Shown: positions 33,997 through 44,000 of the stretch, piece after piece | How positions within the stretch are numbered: the stretch's first letter is position 1 | Layout: each line of letters opens with the position of its first letter | Source: Verrucomicrobiales bacterium | GTDB taxonomy: Bacteria; Verrucomicrobiota; Verrucomicrobiia; Limisphaerales; J093 | DNA: 64,000 nt | Direction: 5' to 3' | NCBI GenBank assembly: GCA_024233215.1 | Contig: JACKPW010000023.1 | Location: forward strand, 1 to 64,000 | Notes under the pieces: model-generated | The model's input: only the letters and a program-made list of their open reading frames with translations | Databases searched by the model: none | Told to the model about the DNA's origin: nothing | Translations under genes and position numbers: made by a program

Positions 33997-36448
33997 CGGC
34001 CTGGAGTTGTTGCTTGAGCTGGGCGACGACCTTTTCGTGAGCGGCATTAACCTCCGCGTCCTTCAGCGTGGTTTCCGGACTGCGGTAGGTGAAGGCGTAG
34101 GCCATGCTCTTCTGTCCCTCGGGCACGTTCTTCCCGCGGAAGACGTCGAAGAGATCCACCCCTTCGAGGTTCGCGGCCTTCGCCCGTTTCACCGCATTCA
34201 GTACTTCCGCATGCGTCACGGTGTCCGGCACGAACATCGCCACGTCGCGTCGGCTGCTCGGGAATTGCGGCAGGGTCTTGAACGAACGTCCGGCGTTGCG
34301 TCGGGCCAGCAGGGCATCGAGATCGAACTCCGCGAGGAACACCGGATCGCGCAGGTCATATTGCCGGGCCAGGGTCGGCATGAGCTGTCCCATCTCCCCC
34401 AGGGGGAGTTTTCCGCCCAGGGTGATTTCGGCGGATTCGCAGCAGAGGTCGGTTGGCGCGTCGCGTCGGGTCCACACCAGGCCGCGCAGGCCGAGTTGAT
34501 CGAGAAACTCCTCGAGCACCCCCTTCAGGTCGAAGGCGTCGAATTTCGCGCCGCGTTCACTGCCGGTCCAGAACAGCGGTGCCCGGTCGCCGGTGAGGGC
34601 AAAGGCGACGCACCGACGTTCCAGCGGCCGGTCCCTGCCGGAGCGAAACACGCGGCCGACCTCGAACAGGGCGAGGTTCAGATTCTTGTGACTCAGATTG
34701 TGACGCAGGGTGTCGAGCAGGCCGGGCAGCAGGCTGGGACGCATGACGTTCATGTCGCTGCTCAGCGGATGCTCGAGCGGCACGAGGGCCTCGGCCGCCG
34801 CCACCAGTCGGGCGGCGGATTCCGCGATGAGGGTCTGGCCCTGCGCCTCGTCCAGGCCGAGACCGACGAGCAACTGACGCACCATCGCGATGTCGTCATG
34901 CACGGCGTCGAATTCGTTCGTCCCGATGGCGCCACGGGGCGGCGTCGCGGGAATCCTGTCCACGCCGTGCAGGCGACAGACCTCCTCGATCAGGTCGGCT
35001 TCGCGTTTCAGGTCGACGCGGTGGGTGGGGATTTCGAGGGTGACCGCCTCGCCGTGTGTGGCGGCCGGGGCATCCACGGGGCGGGGTTTGCGTCCCACCT
35101 GCTTCAAGCCGAGCTGACCGAGGTAGTAGTCGATCTCCTCCGGTCTCAGTTCGATGCCGAGCAACTCGTTGACCTTGTGATGCCGGAGCGTGATCCTGCG
35201 CGGCGCGATCGGATTGGGGCACGCATCGATCACGCCTTCGGCCAGTTGCCCGCCCGCGGTTTCGAGGATCAGTTGGGCGCATCGCCGGCTGGCCCAGTCG
35301 CAAATCCCCACGTCCGCGCCGCGCTCGAAGCGGTAGGAGGCGTCGGTGCGGAGGCCAAGCTGTTTTGAGGTGCGCCGGATATTGGTGGGGGAGAAGTTGG
35401 CGCACTCGATGAGGACGTCCACCGTCCGGTCATGGATCTCGGTGTTCAAGCCGCCCATGACGCCGGCGAGCGCAATGCCCTTCTGCTCGTCGGCAATCAG
35501 CAGCATCTCGTCCGTGAGCGTGTGTTCCTGTTCGTCGAGGGTGGTGAACTTGTCTCCGGCCGCGGCGCGGCGGACGACGATGGTGGGCTGGCCGGAAGCT
35601 CCCTTGCCGATGAGATGGTAATCGAAGGCGTGCAGCGGTTGGCCGGTTTCCATCATGACGAAGTTCGTCACGTCGACCACGTTGCTGATACTGCGCAGAC
35701 CCACCTTCTCCAGGGCGGTCTTCAGCCAGTCCGGGCTGGGCCCGATCTCCACGCCGCACACCAGGCGTGCCGTGTAACGGGGACAGAGTTCGGAATCCTC
35801 GATGCGGACGGCGACGCGTTCTCCAATCGGGCCGGCCGACCCGGCAGTCGGATCGCACGCGGGGAGGCGGAGCGGGTTGCCGGTGAGCGCGGCGATTTCA
35901 CGGGCGATGCCGATGACGCTGTTGAGGTCCGGGCGGTTCGGGGTGACTTCCAGGTCGTAGACCACGTCCTTCCCGGCGCGACCGAGGTATTCCCCGAAGG
36001 GCTTCCCGACCGGGGCTTCGGCGGGAAGGATGAGCAGGCCGGCGTGGTCATCCGAGAGCCCGAGTTCCTTGCCGGAGCACATCATTCCGTGGGACTCGAC
36101 CCCGCGGATCTTGCCGACCTTGATGGTGAACGGCTCCTCGCCCGGACGGGCGGGGAGGGTGGTGCCGGGAAGCACCAGCGGAACCTTGTCGCCGGCCTGG
36201 AAGTTTTGGGCGCCACAAACGATCTGGCGTTCGCCCTGGCCATCATGGACACGACAGACAGACAGCTTGTCGGCGTTCGGATGCTTGTCCCGGGTGAGGA
36301 CCTCGGCCACCACGACGCCTTCAAAGTCACCCCCGACCTCCTCGATGCCCTCGACTTCGAGCCCGAGCATGGTGAGCCGCTCCGCCAGTTCGGCGGGTGA
36401 CCAGTCAAAATCCACGTATTGTTTCAGCCAGTTGCGCGTGACCTTCAT
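33980..36448 (-). CDS. pheT: Phenylalanine-tRNA ligase beta subunit
   Basis: This 822-aa protein has all PheT domains: an N-terminal EMAP-like tRNA-binding domain (about 40-150; NADKLSVCRVHDG), B3/4 (about 200-370), B5 (about 400-480), a catalytic-like core (about 490-700; AFALTGDRAPLFWTG) and a C-terminal anticodon-binding FDX-ACB domain (about 730-822; FPSSRRDVAMFVPDTVTHAE, TLKDAEVNAAHEKVV). With PheS it charges tRNA-Phe. The ATG at 36448 is the family start (MKVTRNWLKQYVDFDW); the 80 upstream codons are intergenic. No pheS gene is adjacent in this window, so the subunit genes are separated. Confidence 0.95.
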   Translation of the reverse strand: MKVTRNWLKQYVDFDWSPAELAERLTMLGLEVEGIEEVGGDFEGVVVAEVLTRDKHPNADKLSVCRVHDGQGERQIVCGAQNFQAGDKVPLVLPGTTLPARPGEEPFTIKVGKIRGVESHGMMCSGKELGLSDDHAGLLILPAEAPVGKPFGEYLGRAGKDVVYDLEVTPNRPDLNSVIGIAREIAALTGNPLRLPACDPTAGSAGPIGERVAVRIEDSELCPRYTARLVCGVEIGPSPDWLKTALEKVGLRSISNVVDVTNFVMMETGQPLHAFDYHLIGKGASGQPTIVVRRAAAGDKFTTLDEQEHTLTDEMLLIADEQKGIALAGVMGGLNTEIHDRTVDVLIECANFSPTNIRRTSKQLGLRTDASYRFERGADVGICDWASRRCAQLILETAGGQLAEGVIDACPNPIAPRRITLRHHKVNELLGIELRPEEIDYYLGQLGLKQVGRKPRPVDAPAATHGEAVTLEIPTHRVDLKREADLIEEVCRLHGVDRIPATPPRGAIGTNEFDAVHDDIAMVRQLLVGLGLDEAQGQTLIAESAARLVAAAEALVPLEHPLSSDMNVMRPSLLPGLLDTLRHNLSHKNLNLALFEVGRVFRSGRDRPLERRCVAFALTGDRAPLFWTGSERGAKFDAFDLKGVLEEFLDQLGLRGLVWTRRDAPTDLCCESAEITLGGKLPLGEMGQLMPTLARQYDLRDPVFLAEFDLDALLARRNAGRSFKTLPQFPSSRRDVAMFVPDTVTHAEVLNAVKRAKAANLEGVDLFDVFRGKNVPEGQKSMAYAFTYRSPETTLKDAEVNAAHEKVVAQLKQQLQAVIRDA

Positions 36449-36648
36449 TGCTTCTGCTTCTTCGTTTTGCGGCGCGGTGCCTGGGCCGGGCCGGGCAGGC
36501 GCTGTTCCACCAGAGGAGCCGACGCCGCGGGGGGGAGTGAACACCACCCGAGGTCCGAAGTGAAGCCGCGTGTGGCCGGCACGGGCCGGGCCCCTGCCCG
36601 CCACGACCCAGCCCGGGGACTTCCCGGCCAGCGGCCGGGAGGCCGAAC

Positions 36649-36684
36649 ACCAGTTTCGTGTTGCACCTGCAACACGAAGCTGGT
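36649..36684. other. Long perfect hairpin upstream of pheT
   Basis: The arms ACCAGTTTCGTGTTGCA and TGCAACACGAAGCTGGT pair over 17 bp with one G-U wobble and a 2-base loop. It lies in the 292-bp gap between pheT and the upstream secreted-protein gene, both on the minus strand. It may terminate transcription or be a dispersed repeat; no T-tract follows on the minus strand. Confidence 0.5.
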
Positions 36685-36740
36685 CCACAGAGCGAAGCTG
36701 GATTCTTCAACGTGGCCAGCTCCACGGACCGCGGTCCCGG

Positions 36741-38801
36741 TCAGTCCGCCGGCTCCCGAATCAGCCGATAGAACCGGTCGGAGGACGGATCCACCGGCTC
36801 GGTGTGGGGTGGAGCGGGGGAGGGGGCGAGTCGGGTCCAGGGCCCGATTGCGGTCGGGGCCCATTCGAGGGTTGCTGTCCCTTCCCAGTTGAGCCGGATC
36901 TCGCCGTTTTCCAGAACCGCCGGTCCGAGGCGTAGCTCCGGCGTTCGCGGCGTCAGGCGGAGCACGCCCAGATAAGTGAAATGGTTGGCGTTATTGTTGT
37001 TGTCGGAAGGCGCGAGCGCGATGGTCAGGTCGCCGTTCGCCGTCGGCCGCAGTCCCAGGATCTCCGCCACTCCTGAGAGGTTGTTGGCGGCGTCCAGGGT
37101 GGCGGTCGCGGTCCAGGCGCCGAGAACGGTGTAGGTGGTTTCGCGATTGTCCCCGGCGCTCATCCGTGAGGCGTAAAACGCGAGGTCATACGCCAGGGTC
37201 GGGTCCAGGTGCATGATGCGAAACGCGGGGAACACGCTGCTCAGGCCACCGAATGCCTCGGTGTTGCCGAAGAGGGAGTCGCGGGTGGCGTTCGCGGGGA
37301 ACGTTCCGGATGCCTCGGTGCCGCTTTCGTTGGCGCCGTTGAATCGTCGCAGGATGACAAGGTCGGCATCGGTGACGATCCCCACGCGATTCACCAGGTC
37401 CAGCAACCGGCCCGCGGGCACGGTGCCAATCTCGGCGGTGACGTTGTTCCAGACAAAGGCGGGATCATCCGGGGCCGCCGCGTGTTCCGTCGGGGAACCC
37501 CCGGCCCCGAAGTCGATCAACCACGGTTGCCGCTCCGGGTCGAGCACCTCCCCCTGGAAGTCCGATCCATCGGCGATGGCGTTGCCGGCCAGGTCGGTCA
37601 CCCCGCTGACGGCCACCGTGAAAACACCGGTGATCGGCGTTTCCAGCGTCAGGGTGACGGTTGCCCCGTCGTTGCCGCGCAATGCCGAAACCACGGCCGG
37701 TTGTCCCGGGCCGAAACCGTAGTTCGCCGGGTTGGTTGCGGAGGGGACGCTGACGCGTTCACTGAAGGTCAGGATGACCGTGCGGCCGTCCTCGCTGGCG
37801 GCGCCGGTCAGGGCGGGCGCGGTCGTGTCCGGGGTGACGTGCAGGGTGGCAGTCCGGCTGGTCACCTGCGACACGCTGTTGCTGACGCTGACCGTGAAAG
37901 TGGCCCCGTCATCCGCCAGCGTCACCGGGTCCAGGGTCAGGTGCAAGGAATGGACGCCGGGCAATGTCACGCCATCGCGGAACCACAGCACGGTCACGGG
38001 TGGCGATCCCGACACGCCCGCCTCAAAACTGACCGGACGAAACGCCTCGACCGTTTGGTCGACGGGTTCGCGGGTGAACTCCAGGGGTTGGGGGTTGCCG
38101 GTGCCGGATCCGAGCCAGGTTTCGAGGACGGGCAGCATCAATGCCTCCCAGATGTCGTAGCCCGCCGGTTTCATGTGGAGCATGTCGGACTGGAACAACT
38201 CGGGCCGCGGTTGGCCGTTATTGTCCAGCATCGGCGTGAAGACGTCGACGAACTCCACGGCCGGATCGTCCGCCGCCATGGCTGCGAGGGCGGTGTTGAC
38301 CGCGCGTTGGGCCTCCAGGAGGGAGGCGCGGCTTGGGCTGGGTTTCACCGCCAGGAGGCAGACACCGGTCCTTGGCATGGTCGATCGACAACGCGCGACG
38401 AAGGTCTCGTAATCGGCGACCACCCGCGCTACGGACTTGCCCGAGGCGAGATCGTTGTCACCCTCGTAGGCCACCACGAGGGTGGGCTCGTAGGCGGCCA
38501 CCACGCGGTCGAAATAGTAGAGCAGATCGCTCATCTCCGAGCCGCCGAAACCTCGGTTCAGCACGGGGTAATCCGCGAAGGCGCCCGGCAGGTCCGGCCA
38601 CCCGCGGATGCTGGAGGAACCGGTGAAGACCGCCGGGGCGGACGGCGGCGGGTTGGCCACATCCGCGCGTTCGAAGGCCTGAATGTCCGCTTCGAAACGC
38701 GTCGGATCCTGGGCCCAACCCGCCGCCGTCACCCACAAACCGGCTGACAACGCGGCGAGCCGGAGCAGGGCGGTGGTGATCCCGAGGTTTCGGGACCTCA
38801 T
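36741..38801 (-). CDS. Secreted SGNH hydrolase with Ig-like and C-terminal sandwich domains
   Basis: This 686-aa protein has a signal peptide (about 1-30), then an SGNH hydrolase domain (about 35-235; GSSSIRGW at 61-68, NRGFGGSEMSD, YEGDNDLASG, DMLHMKPAGYD). An Ig-like domain (PPVTVLWFRDGVTLPG), a Big-type segment with TFSERVSVPS, and one copy of the FDFG...NNNANHFTYLGVL domain follow (about 460-625). That last domain is repeated three times in the gene just upstream. The C-terminus has the shared tail ending in RFYRLIREPAD. Its start overlaps the upstream stop codon (ATGA at 38798-38801), so the pair is translationally coupled. A carbohydrate esterase role is inferred. Confidence 0.8.
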   Translation of the reverse strand: MRSRNLGITTALLRLAALSAGLWVTAAGWAQDPTRFEADIQAFERADVANPPPSAPAVFTGSSSIRGWPDLPGAFADYPVLNRGFGGSEMSDLLYYFDRVVAAYEPTLVVAYEGDNDLASGKSVARVVADYETFVARCRSTMPRTGVCLLAVKPSPSRASLLEAQRAVNTALAAMAADDPAVEFVDVFTPMLDNNGQPRPELFQSDMLHMKPAGYDIWEALMLPVLETWLGSGTGNPQPLEFTREPVDQTVEAFRPVSFEAGVSGSPPVTVLWFRDGVTLPGVHSLHLTLDPVTLADDGATFTVSVSNSVSQVTSRTATLHVTPDTTAPALTGAASEDGRTVILTFSERVSVPSATNPANYGFGPGQPAVVSALRGNDGATVTLTLETPITGVFTVAVSGVTDLAGNAIADGSDFQGEVLDPERQPWLIDFGAGGSPTEHAAAPDDPAFVWNNVTAEIGTVPAGRLLDLVNRVGIVTDADLVILRRFNGANESGTEASGTFPANATRDSLFGNTEAFGGLSSVFPAFRIMHLDPTLAYDLAFYASRMSAGDNRETTYTVLGAWTATATLDAANNLSGVAEILGLRPTANGDLTIALAPSDNNNNANHFTYLGVLRLTPRTPELRLGPAVLENGEIRLNWEGTATLEWAPTAIGPWTRLAPSPAPPHTEPVDPSSDRFYRLIREPAD

Positions 38802-40879
38802 TGGGCGTTGACCGCGCGGTAGAACTGCCAGGAGCCGGGCTCGTTGACCTCGACGGTCTCGGTGGCTCCGGTCAGCGTCACGTTTTGGAGATCACTCCAG
38901 GCATCGAGCGTGGAGGAACCCTGGATGCGGTAGGTGGCCCCGACGGTGCCGCTCAGGGTGAAGCTGAACACCCCGTCCGCGAAGACCGCTTCGGACAGCG
39001 TGGCCGGATCCGCCGGCGGCGCCTGTTCCCAATCAAGCTGCAACACACCGAGGTAGGTGAAGTGATACCCGTTGTCGTTGTTGGGTCCCGGGGTGAGCGC
39101 CACGGTGATCTCACCCGCGGCATCCGGCACCACGTCCATGGCCGACACGCTCTGGTCCACGTTGTCGACCGGGTTGAAATACACCACGGTCTCGGTGGCG
39201 CCGGTGACGGTGAATTGGGTTTCCCGGTTGTCGGCGCCGCCGGTCACGCGGGAGGCGTAGAAGGTGAGGTCGTAAGCCGCGCCGGGGGTCAGGCCGGTGA
39301 GTTTGAACACGGGGAAGATGTCGGTAAGCGTGCCCCATTCCTCGGTGTTGCCGTACAGCGAGTCACGCGTCGCGCTGACGGGATACGGCGCCGGATCCTG
39401 CGTGCCGTTGGTGTTGGCCCCGTTGAAGCGGGACACCATCTGCCAGCCGATCGCAGTCGGGGTGCCGTCCACCGTGACCATGTCGGCCAGCACGCCATCA
39501 TCCGTGCTTCCCACCGCCTCGGTGACGTTGTTCCAGGAGTCGGTGACGCCCGCCGCCGCATCGCTCGGGGTGCCGGCGGCCCCCAGATCCACCAGAATCC
39601 GAGGCGTGAACGGCTGGCTCCAGTCCACCTGCATCACACCGAGGTAGGTGAAATGGTTGGCGTTGTTGTTGTTCGGTCCGGGCCCAACGTTCACGGTGAG
39701 TTCCCCTGCGGCGGTCGGTTTCAGGCCGGTCACCTGTACCGTATTGTCCACATTGCCGCCGGCGTTGAGGTCGCCGAAGGCCGAGTTTGCGCCGGTCACC
39801 GTGTAGCGGGTCTCACGGTTGTCCGTGGCGGTGCGGGAGCCGTAGAAGACAAAATCGTAAACGGCCAGCGGGTTCAGACCGGTCAACTTGAACTCCGGGA
39901 AAACGTCCGACAACCCACTGAACGCCTCGGTGTTGCCAAAGAGCGAGTCGCTCGTGGCGGTCGTCGGGTAGACGGTCGCCGCCGTGCTGCCGGCGGTGTT
40001 GGCGCCGTTGAACCGGGCCACCATCTCGAGCCCGGCGCCGGTCGCGGAGCCGTCCGGTGTCACGAGGTCGGTGAGCACACCCGCATCGTCGGTTCCAACG
40101 GTGGTGGTGACGTTGTTCCACCAGGTTTCCGGCTCGGGTTCCACGGCTTCCGTCAACGAGGCGTCGCTCCCGAAATCAAACAGCCAGGCCTGACCGGTGG
40201 CGGTGTCCTCGAGCTTCAACACCCCGAGGTAGGTGAAGTGGTAGGCGTTGTTGTTGTTCGGGCCCGGTTCGAGGCGGATGCCGATCTCGGTGAAGTCGTT
40301 CGCCACCACGCCGGTGACCTGAACCATGGCGTCGATGTTGTTGGCGGGATCATAGTCCACGCTCTGGGTGTTCGCGCCGGTCACGGTGTAACGGGTTTCG
40401 CGGTTGTCGCTGACCCCCGTGCGCGAGGCGTAGAAGGTCAGGTTGTAGGTGCCGCCCTGCGTCAGACCGCTCAGAATGAATTCCGGAAACACCCCCGTCA
40501 GGGTCTGCCATTCCTCGGTGTTCCCGTACAGCGTATCCCGGGTCGCTGACGTTGGATAGGCCGTGGAAGCGAGCGTGCCGTTTTCGTTCGGCCCGTTGAA
40601 CCGCGCGATCATGTACAGCCAGGCGAGGGTTGTGTTCCCTTCCGTGTCCACCAATCCGAACAACGACCCCGCCGGATCGGTGCCGACCGTGGTGATGTTG
40701 TTCCAGTAGGTGGTGGGGCCGCCGGCCCCGGGCTGGGTGATGGAGGCGTCGGCGCCGAAATCAAACAGCATCTGGTCGGCCCTGGGGCCGGGGATGACGC
40801 CTGCCAGGGCGAGGCTTGCGACGGCCAGAGCGATCGAACCGGTCTTCCGGCTTGCGATGAGAGAACACTTCTTTTTCAT
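38798..40879 (-). CDS. Secreted protein with three tandem FDFG/NHFTYLG domains
   Basis: This 693-aa protein has a signal peptide (about 1-33) and three tandem copies of a domain of about 200 residues. Each copy starts near (F/V)DFGADAS or VDLGAAG, contains WNN(V/I)T and (V/M)xRFNGxN, then Y-P-x-x-ATRD(T/S)L(Y/F)GNTE, and ends in PGPNN(N/D)NxxHFTYLGV. A fourth copy lies in the coupled downstream gene. The fold looks like a malectin/galactose-binding type beta-sandwich, but this is inferred from the pattern only. The C-terminal module ends in WQFYRAVNAQ. It is the first gene of a two-gene operon transcribed away from 41060. Confidence 0.72.
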   Translation of the reverse strand: MKKKCSLIASRKTGSIALAVASLALAGVIPGPRADQMLFDFGADASITQPGAGGPTTYWNNITTVGTDPAGSLFGLVDTEGNTTLAWLYMIARFNGPNENGTLASTAYPTSATRDTLYGNTEEWQTLTGVFPEFILSGLTQGGTYNLTFYASRTGVSDNRETRYTVTGANTQSVDYDPANNIDAMVQVTGVVANDFTEIGIRLEPGPNNNNAYHFTYLGVLKLEDTATGQAWLFDFGSDASLTEAVEPEPETWWNNVTTTVGTDDAGVLTDLVTPDGSATGAGLEMVARFNGANTAGSTAATVYPTTATSDSLFGNTEAFSGLSDVFPEFKLTGLNPLAVYDFVFYGSRTATDNRETRYTVTGANSAFGDLNAGGNVDNTVQVTGLKPTAAGELTVNVGPGPNNNNANHFTYLGVMQVDWSQPFTPRILVDLGAAGTPSDAAAGVTDSWNNVTEAVGSTDDGVLADMVTVDGTPTAIGWQMVSRFNGANTNGTQDPAPYPVSATRDSLYGNTEEWGTLTDIFPVFKLTGLTPGAAYDLTFYASRVTGGADNRETQFTVTGATETVVYFNPVDNVDQSVSAMDVVPDAAGEITVALTPGPNNDNGYHFTYLGVLQLDWEQAPPADPATLSEAVFADGVFSFTLSGTVGATYRIQGSSTLDAWSDLQNVTLTGATETVEVNEPGSWQFYRAVNAQ

Positions 40880-41059
40880 GACAGATTCCGTTGTGACCGG
40901 AAACTGCTAGGCGCAGGCGGGTTGGAAAGCAAGCGGATTTGCCGGTCATCCGCTTTGGTGCCGGAATCCGGGGTGGGTTGCCGCTTTACAGACTCGGGGC
41001 GTGCGTGATAAAGGCAGCGGTGGTGAGCCTGTGGCCACCGACACCCTCAACATCAAAAC

Positions 41060-44000
41060 ATGAAAAGCACACGAATCCTCCGCTGTTCGTTGCCCATCCT
41101 CGCCGGTGCCGTCTTGGGAACCACCCCGGCCTCGCTGGCGCAGACGGTCCTGCCCGCGTCCCTCCGTGTCACTTCGGGGGTCAACCTCAACGCCCCGGGC
41201 GTGTTGGTCCGGACCTATCAGGTGTCAGGGGCGGACAACCAGGGTCTGATCGCCCTGGCGGAGCAGGAACTGGCCGGCGACCTCGGTCCCAACGTCGCGG
41301 ACCTGCAGGATCCCTCCCATACCTACAATGCCGCCACCGGCTATTTCGAGGTGACCACTCCGGTGAATTTCCGGGGCGATATCTGGAGCGCGCTGGATAA
41401 CGGGGAGTTCGTGGCCCCGGATCATCCGGACGTGAGCCTGCCCGGGTTGACGGGCGCCGCCGACCAGGCGGCGGCGGAGGCCATCGCGTTCATCGAGTTT
41501 CCCGCCGCCGGGCTCTACGAGATGGGCGTGGCCAGCGACGACTGTTTCAAACTCACCACCTGGCACAATCCGCGGGACCGTTTCGCCCTCACCATCGGGG
41601 AGTATGATGGCACCCGGAGCATGACGGAAAGCCGGGTGCTGCTGCTCCGGATTCCGGAACCCGGCATCTACCCCTTCCGTTGCCTCTGGGCCAACCAGAG
41701 CGGCGCGAACGGTTGGGAATGGTACATCTTTGACGCCTCGGGTGAGCGCTTGCTGGTTAACGACCCCGCCAACACCGTGGGGGTCGCCTATCGCGAGGGC
41801 CCGATGCGTCCCTATGTCGTGAGCGTCTACCCCGACCTGGATGCCCAGGGGGTGTCGCCGACCGTCGAACTGGTGGTGGAAATCAAGGACGACGTCCTGA
41901 AAGTGGCGGCCGGGTCGGCCAGCATCAGCGTCGACGACGGCGCCGTCGCGGGGGTCTCCAATGTCACCACCAGCGGCGGGGTGACGACCGTGAAGTTCAC
42001 CCCTGACAGCCCGCTGGAACTCGGCTCGACCCACACTGCCACCCTGGTCTACGCCGACACCGGGTCGCCGTCATTCTCCGTGACCGATACTTGGTCGTTC
42101 ACCGTGAGCAGCGCCATCGTCTCTCCGAACGCCGCGGTGGCGGCGGGTGAGGTGGACATGAGCCAACTCGGGGTCCGGGTCTTTGCGCACCAGTTGGACG
42201 GGGCTGATTTCGACAACCAGGCCTCGTTGCTTTACATCCGGTCGCAGCTTGACGGCCTGCTCGGGGCGAATCGGGCGGACCTTTCCGGCGCGGATGGGCA
42301 GGGGTTCTTCTACCTGACCAACCCGCTGGCGGGCGGGGTCAACTGCGTCAATTTCAACAACTTCTACGAAATACCGGAGAAGGGTAATTTCACGAGTGAC
42401 AACGGGTTTGCCGACATCCAGTTCCCGGGCACACCGGGAACCGGCGGTTTGGATTGGGACTCGGACAACCTGGCGACGGAGGTGTTTACCTACCTGAATT
42501 TCGAGGAACCGGGCGGCTACACCATGGGCATCCGGGCCTGGGACAGCTTCTCGGTCACCATTGGCGACGAGGTCGGCCGCAGTCCCAAGGACCTCTTCGC
42601 CACCGTGCTGGCCGACTACGACGGCGACGCTCCGGGCAACTACCTCTTTTCCTTCTATGTCCCCGAGGCGGGCATCTATCCGGTCCGGCTGATTCACAAC
42701 ATCGGCATCCAGCAGGGCGACCTGGAGTGGTTCACGGTGGAGGGGCCGTCGGCCACCCCGACCCTCATCAACGCGCCGGGCGGACTCAAGGGTTACGCGC
42801 GCGGACCGGCCCTCGCGGCCTATGTGCGCCGGGTCACCCCGGGCGTGAACATCGCCGGGCTTCAGGACCTCACGACGGTGGAAGTGCCGAAGGACACCAT
42901 CATCAGCGCTGAGATCGTGGATGATGGGACCACGGTGTTGCCCGCCAACGTCTCCCTCACGCTCGATGGCCAGGGGCAATCCACCGCCACCAAGAGCGGC
43001 AACCTGACCACCGTCGAGCTGACGCCGGCGGCCGAATTCGAACCGGGTTCCGAGCACACGGCCACCCTGGTTTACACCGACAGCGCCGGCACGTCGTTTA
43101 CCGACACGTGGAAATTCGTGGTCGAGGGCGCCTATCAACTGGATCCCGCGATGTCCTATCCGCCGGGTTCCGGCGATCCCGCCAAGCGCGGCTTTGCCAT
43201 GAAGATCGTGCAGCTGGCGTTGCCGTTCGTGTCCGGCGAGAGTTCGTCCGTCACCAAGTCCGAGGGCATGCTGGCCGGGGTCTTCCTGGACGGGCAGAAC
43301 GTCGCCAATCTGGACGGCGCCGTGGACGGCTGGTTCCACGTGGACACGGTCAACTTCGGGACCGAGGTGGGGGCGATCACCCCCGATGACCCCATGCCCG
43401 GCCTGCCGGGAACGGCCGGTCACAGCGATCATTATGCCGCGGAGTTCCGGACTTACGTGGAATTCCCCGAGGCCGGTTCCTACACCATGTATGTCTACAG
43501 CGACGGTTCCCCGCGGCTGATGCAGGCCGAGGCGCAAAACCAGCACTTCGGGGCGGTGGAAATCGTCTCGCCCTGTGAGGCCGCCGGACGGCGCATCACG
43601 ATGGCGGCAACGCGCACCAGCATCGGCAGCGGGTTCGGGGCGGACCTGCCGACGACCCCGTTGGTGCTGCCGCTGGTGGTGGCCGACCCGCCGCTGGGGG
43701 ACGCCGAGCTCGTCAACGCGGATCAGATCAAGGACGGCGTGGCACTCATCCGCCGCGGCGCCGTGGCGTTCGGGATTAAGGCAGCGAATGCCAAGGCCGC
43801 CGGTGCCAAGGCCGTGATCATTTACAACGACGACTCGGGAGACCGGGCGGATCGCTCGCCCATCTTCATGGGGGGCACGGCGACCGGTGTCGACATCCCG
43901 TGCCTGTTCATTGGCAACCGGGACGGGGTGAGCCTGGTCAGCCTGCTGGAGCAGGGGCCGGTGACGGTGAACCTGCAGGACAATCCGGAGCCCATGCTGC

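Noticed and set aside
36449..36740. T-box riboswitch controlling pheT
   Set aside because: A strong hairpin exists, but no T-box sequence, specifier loop or terminator-antiterminator pair was recognised, and T-boxes are mostly found in Gram-positive lineages.
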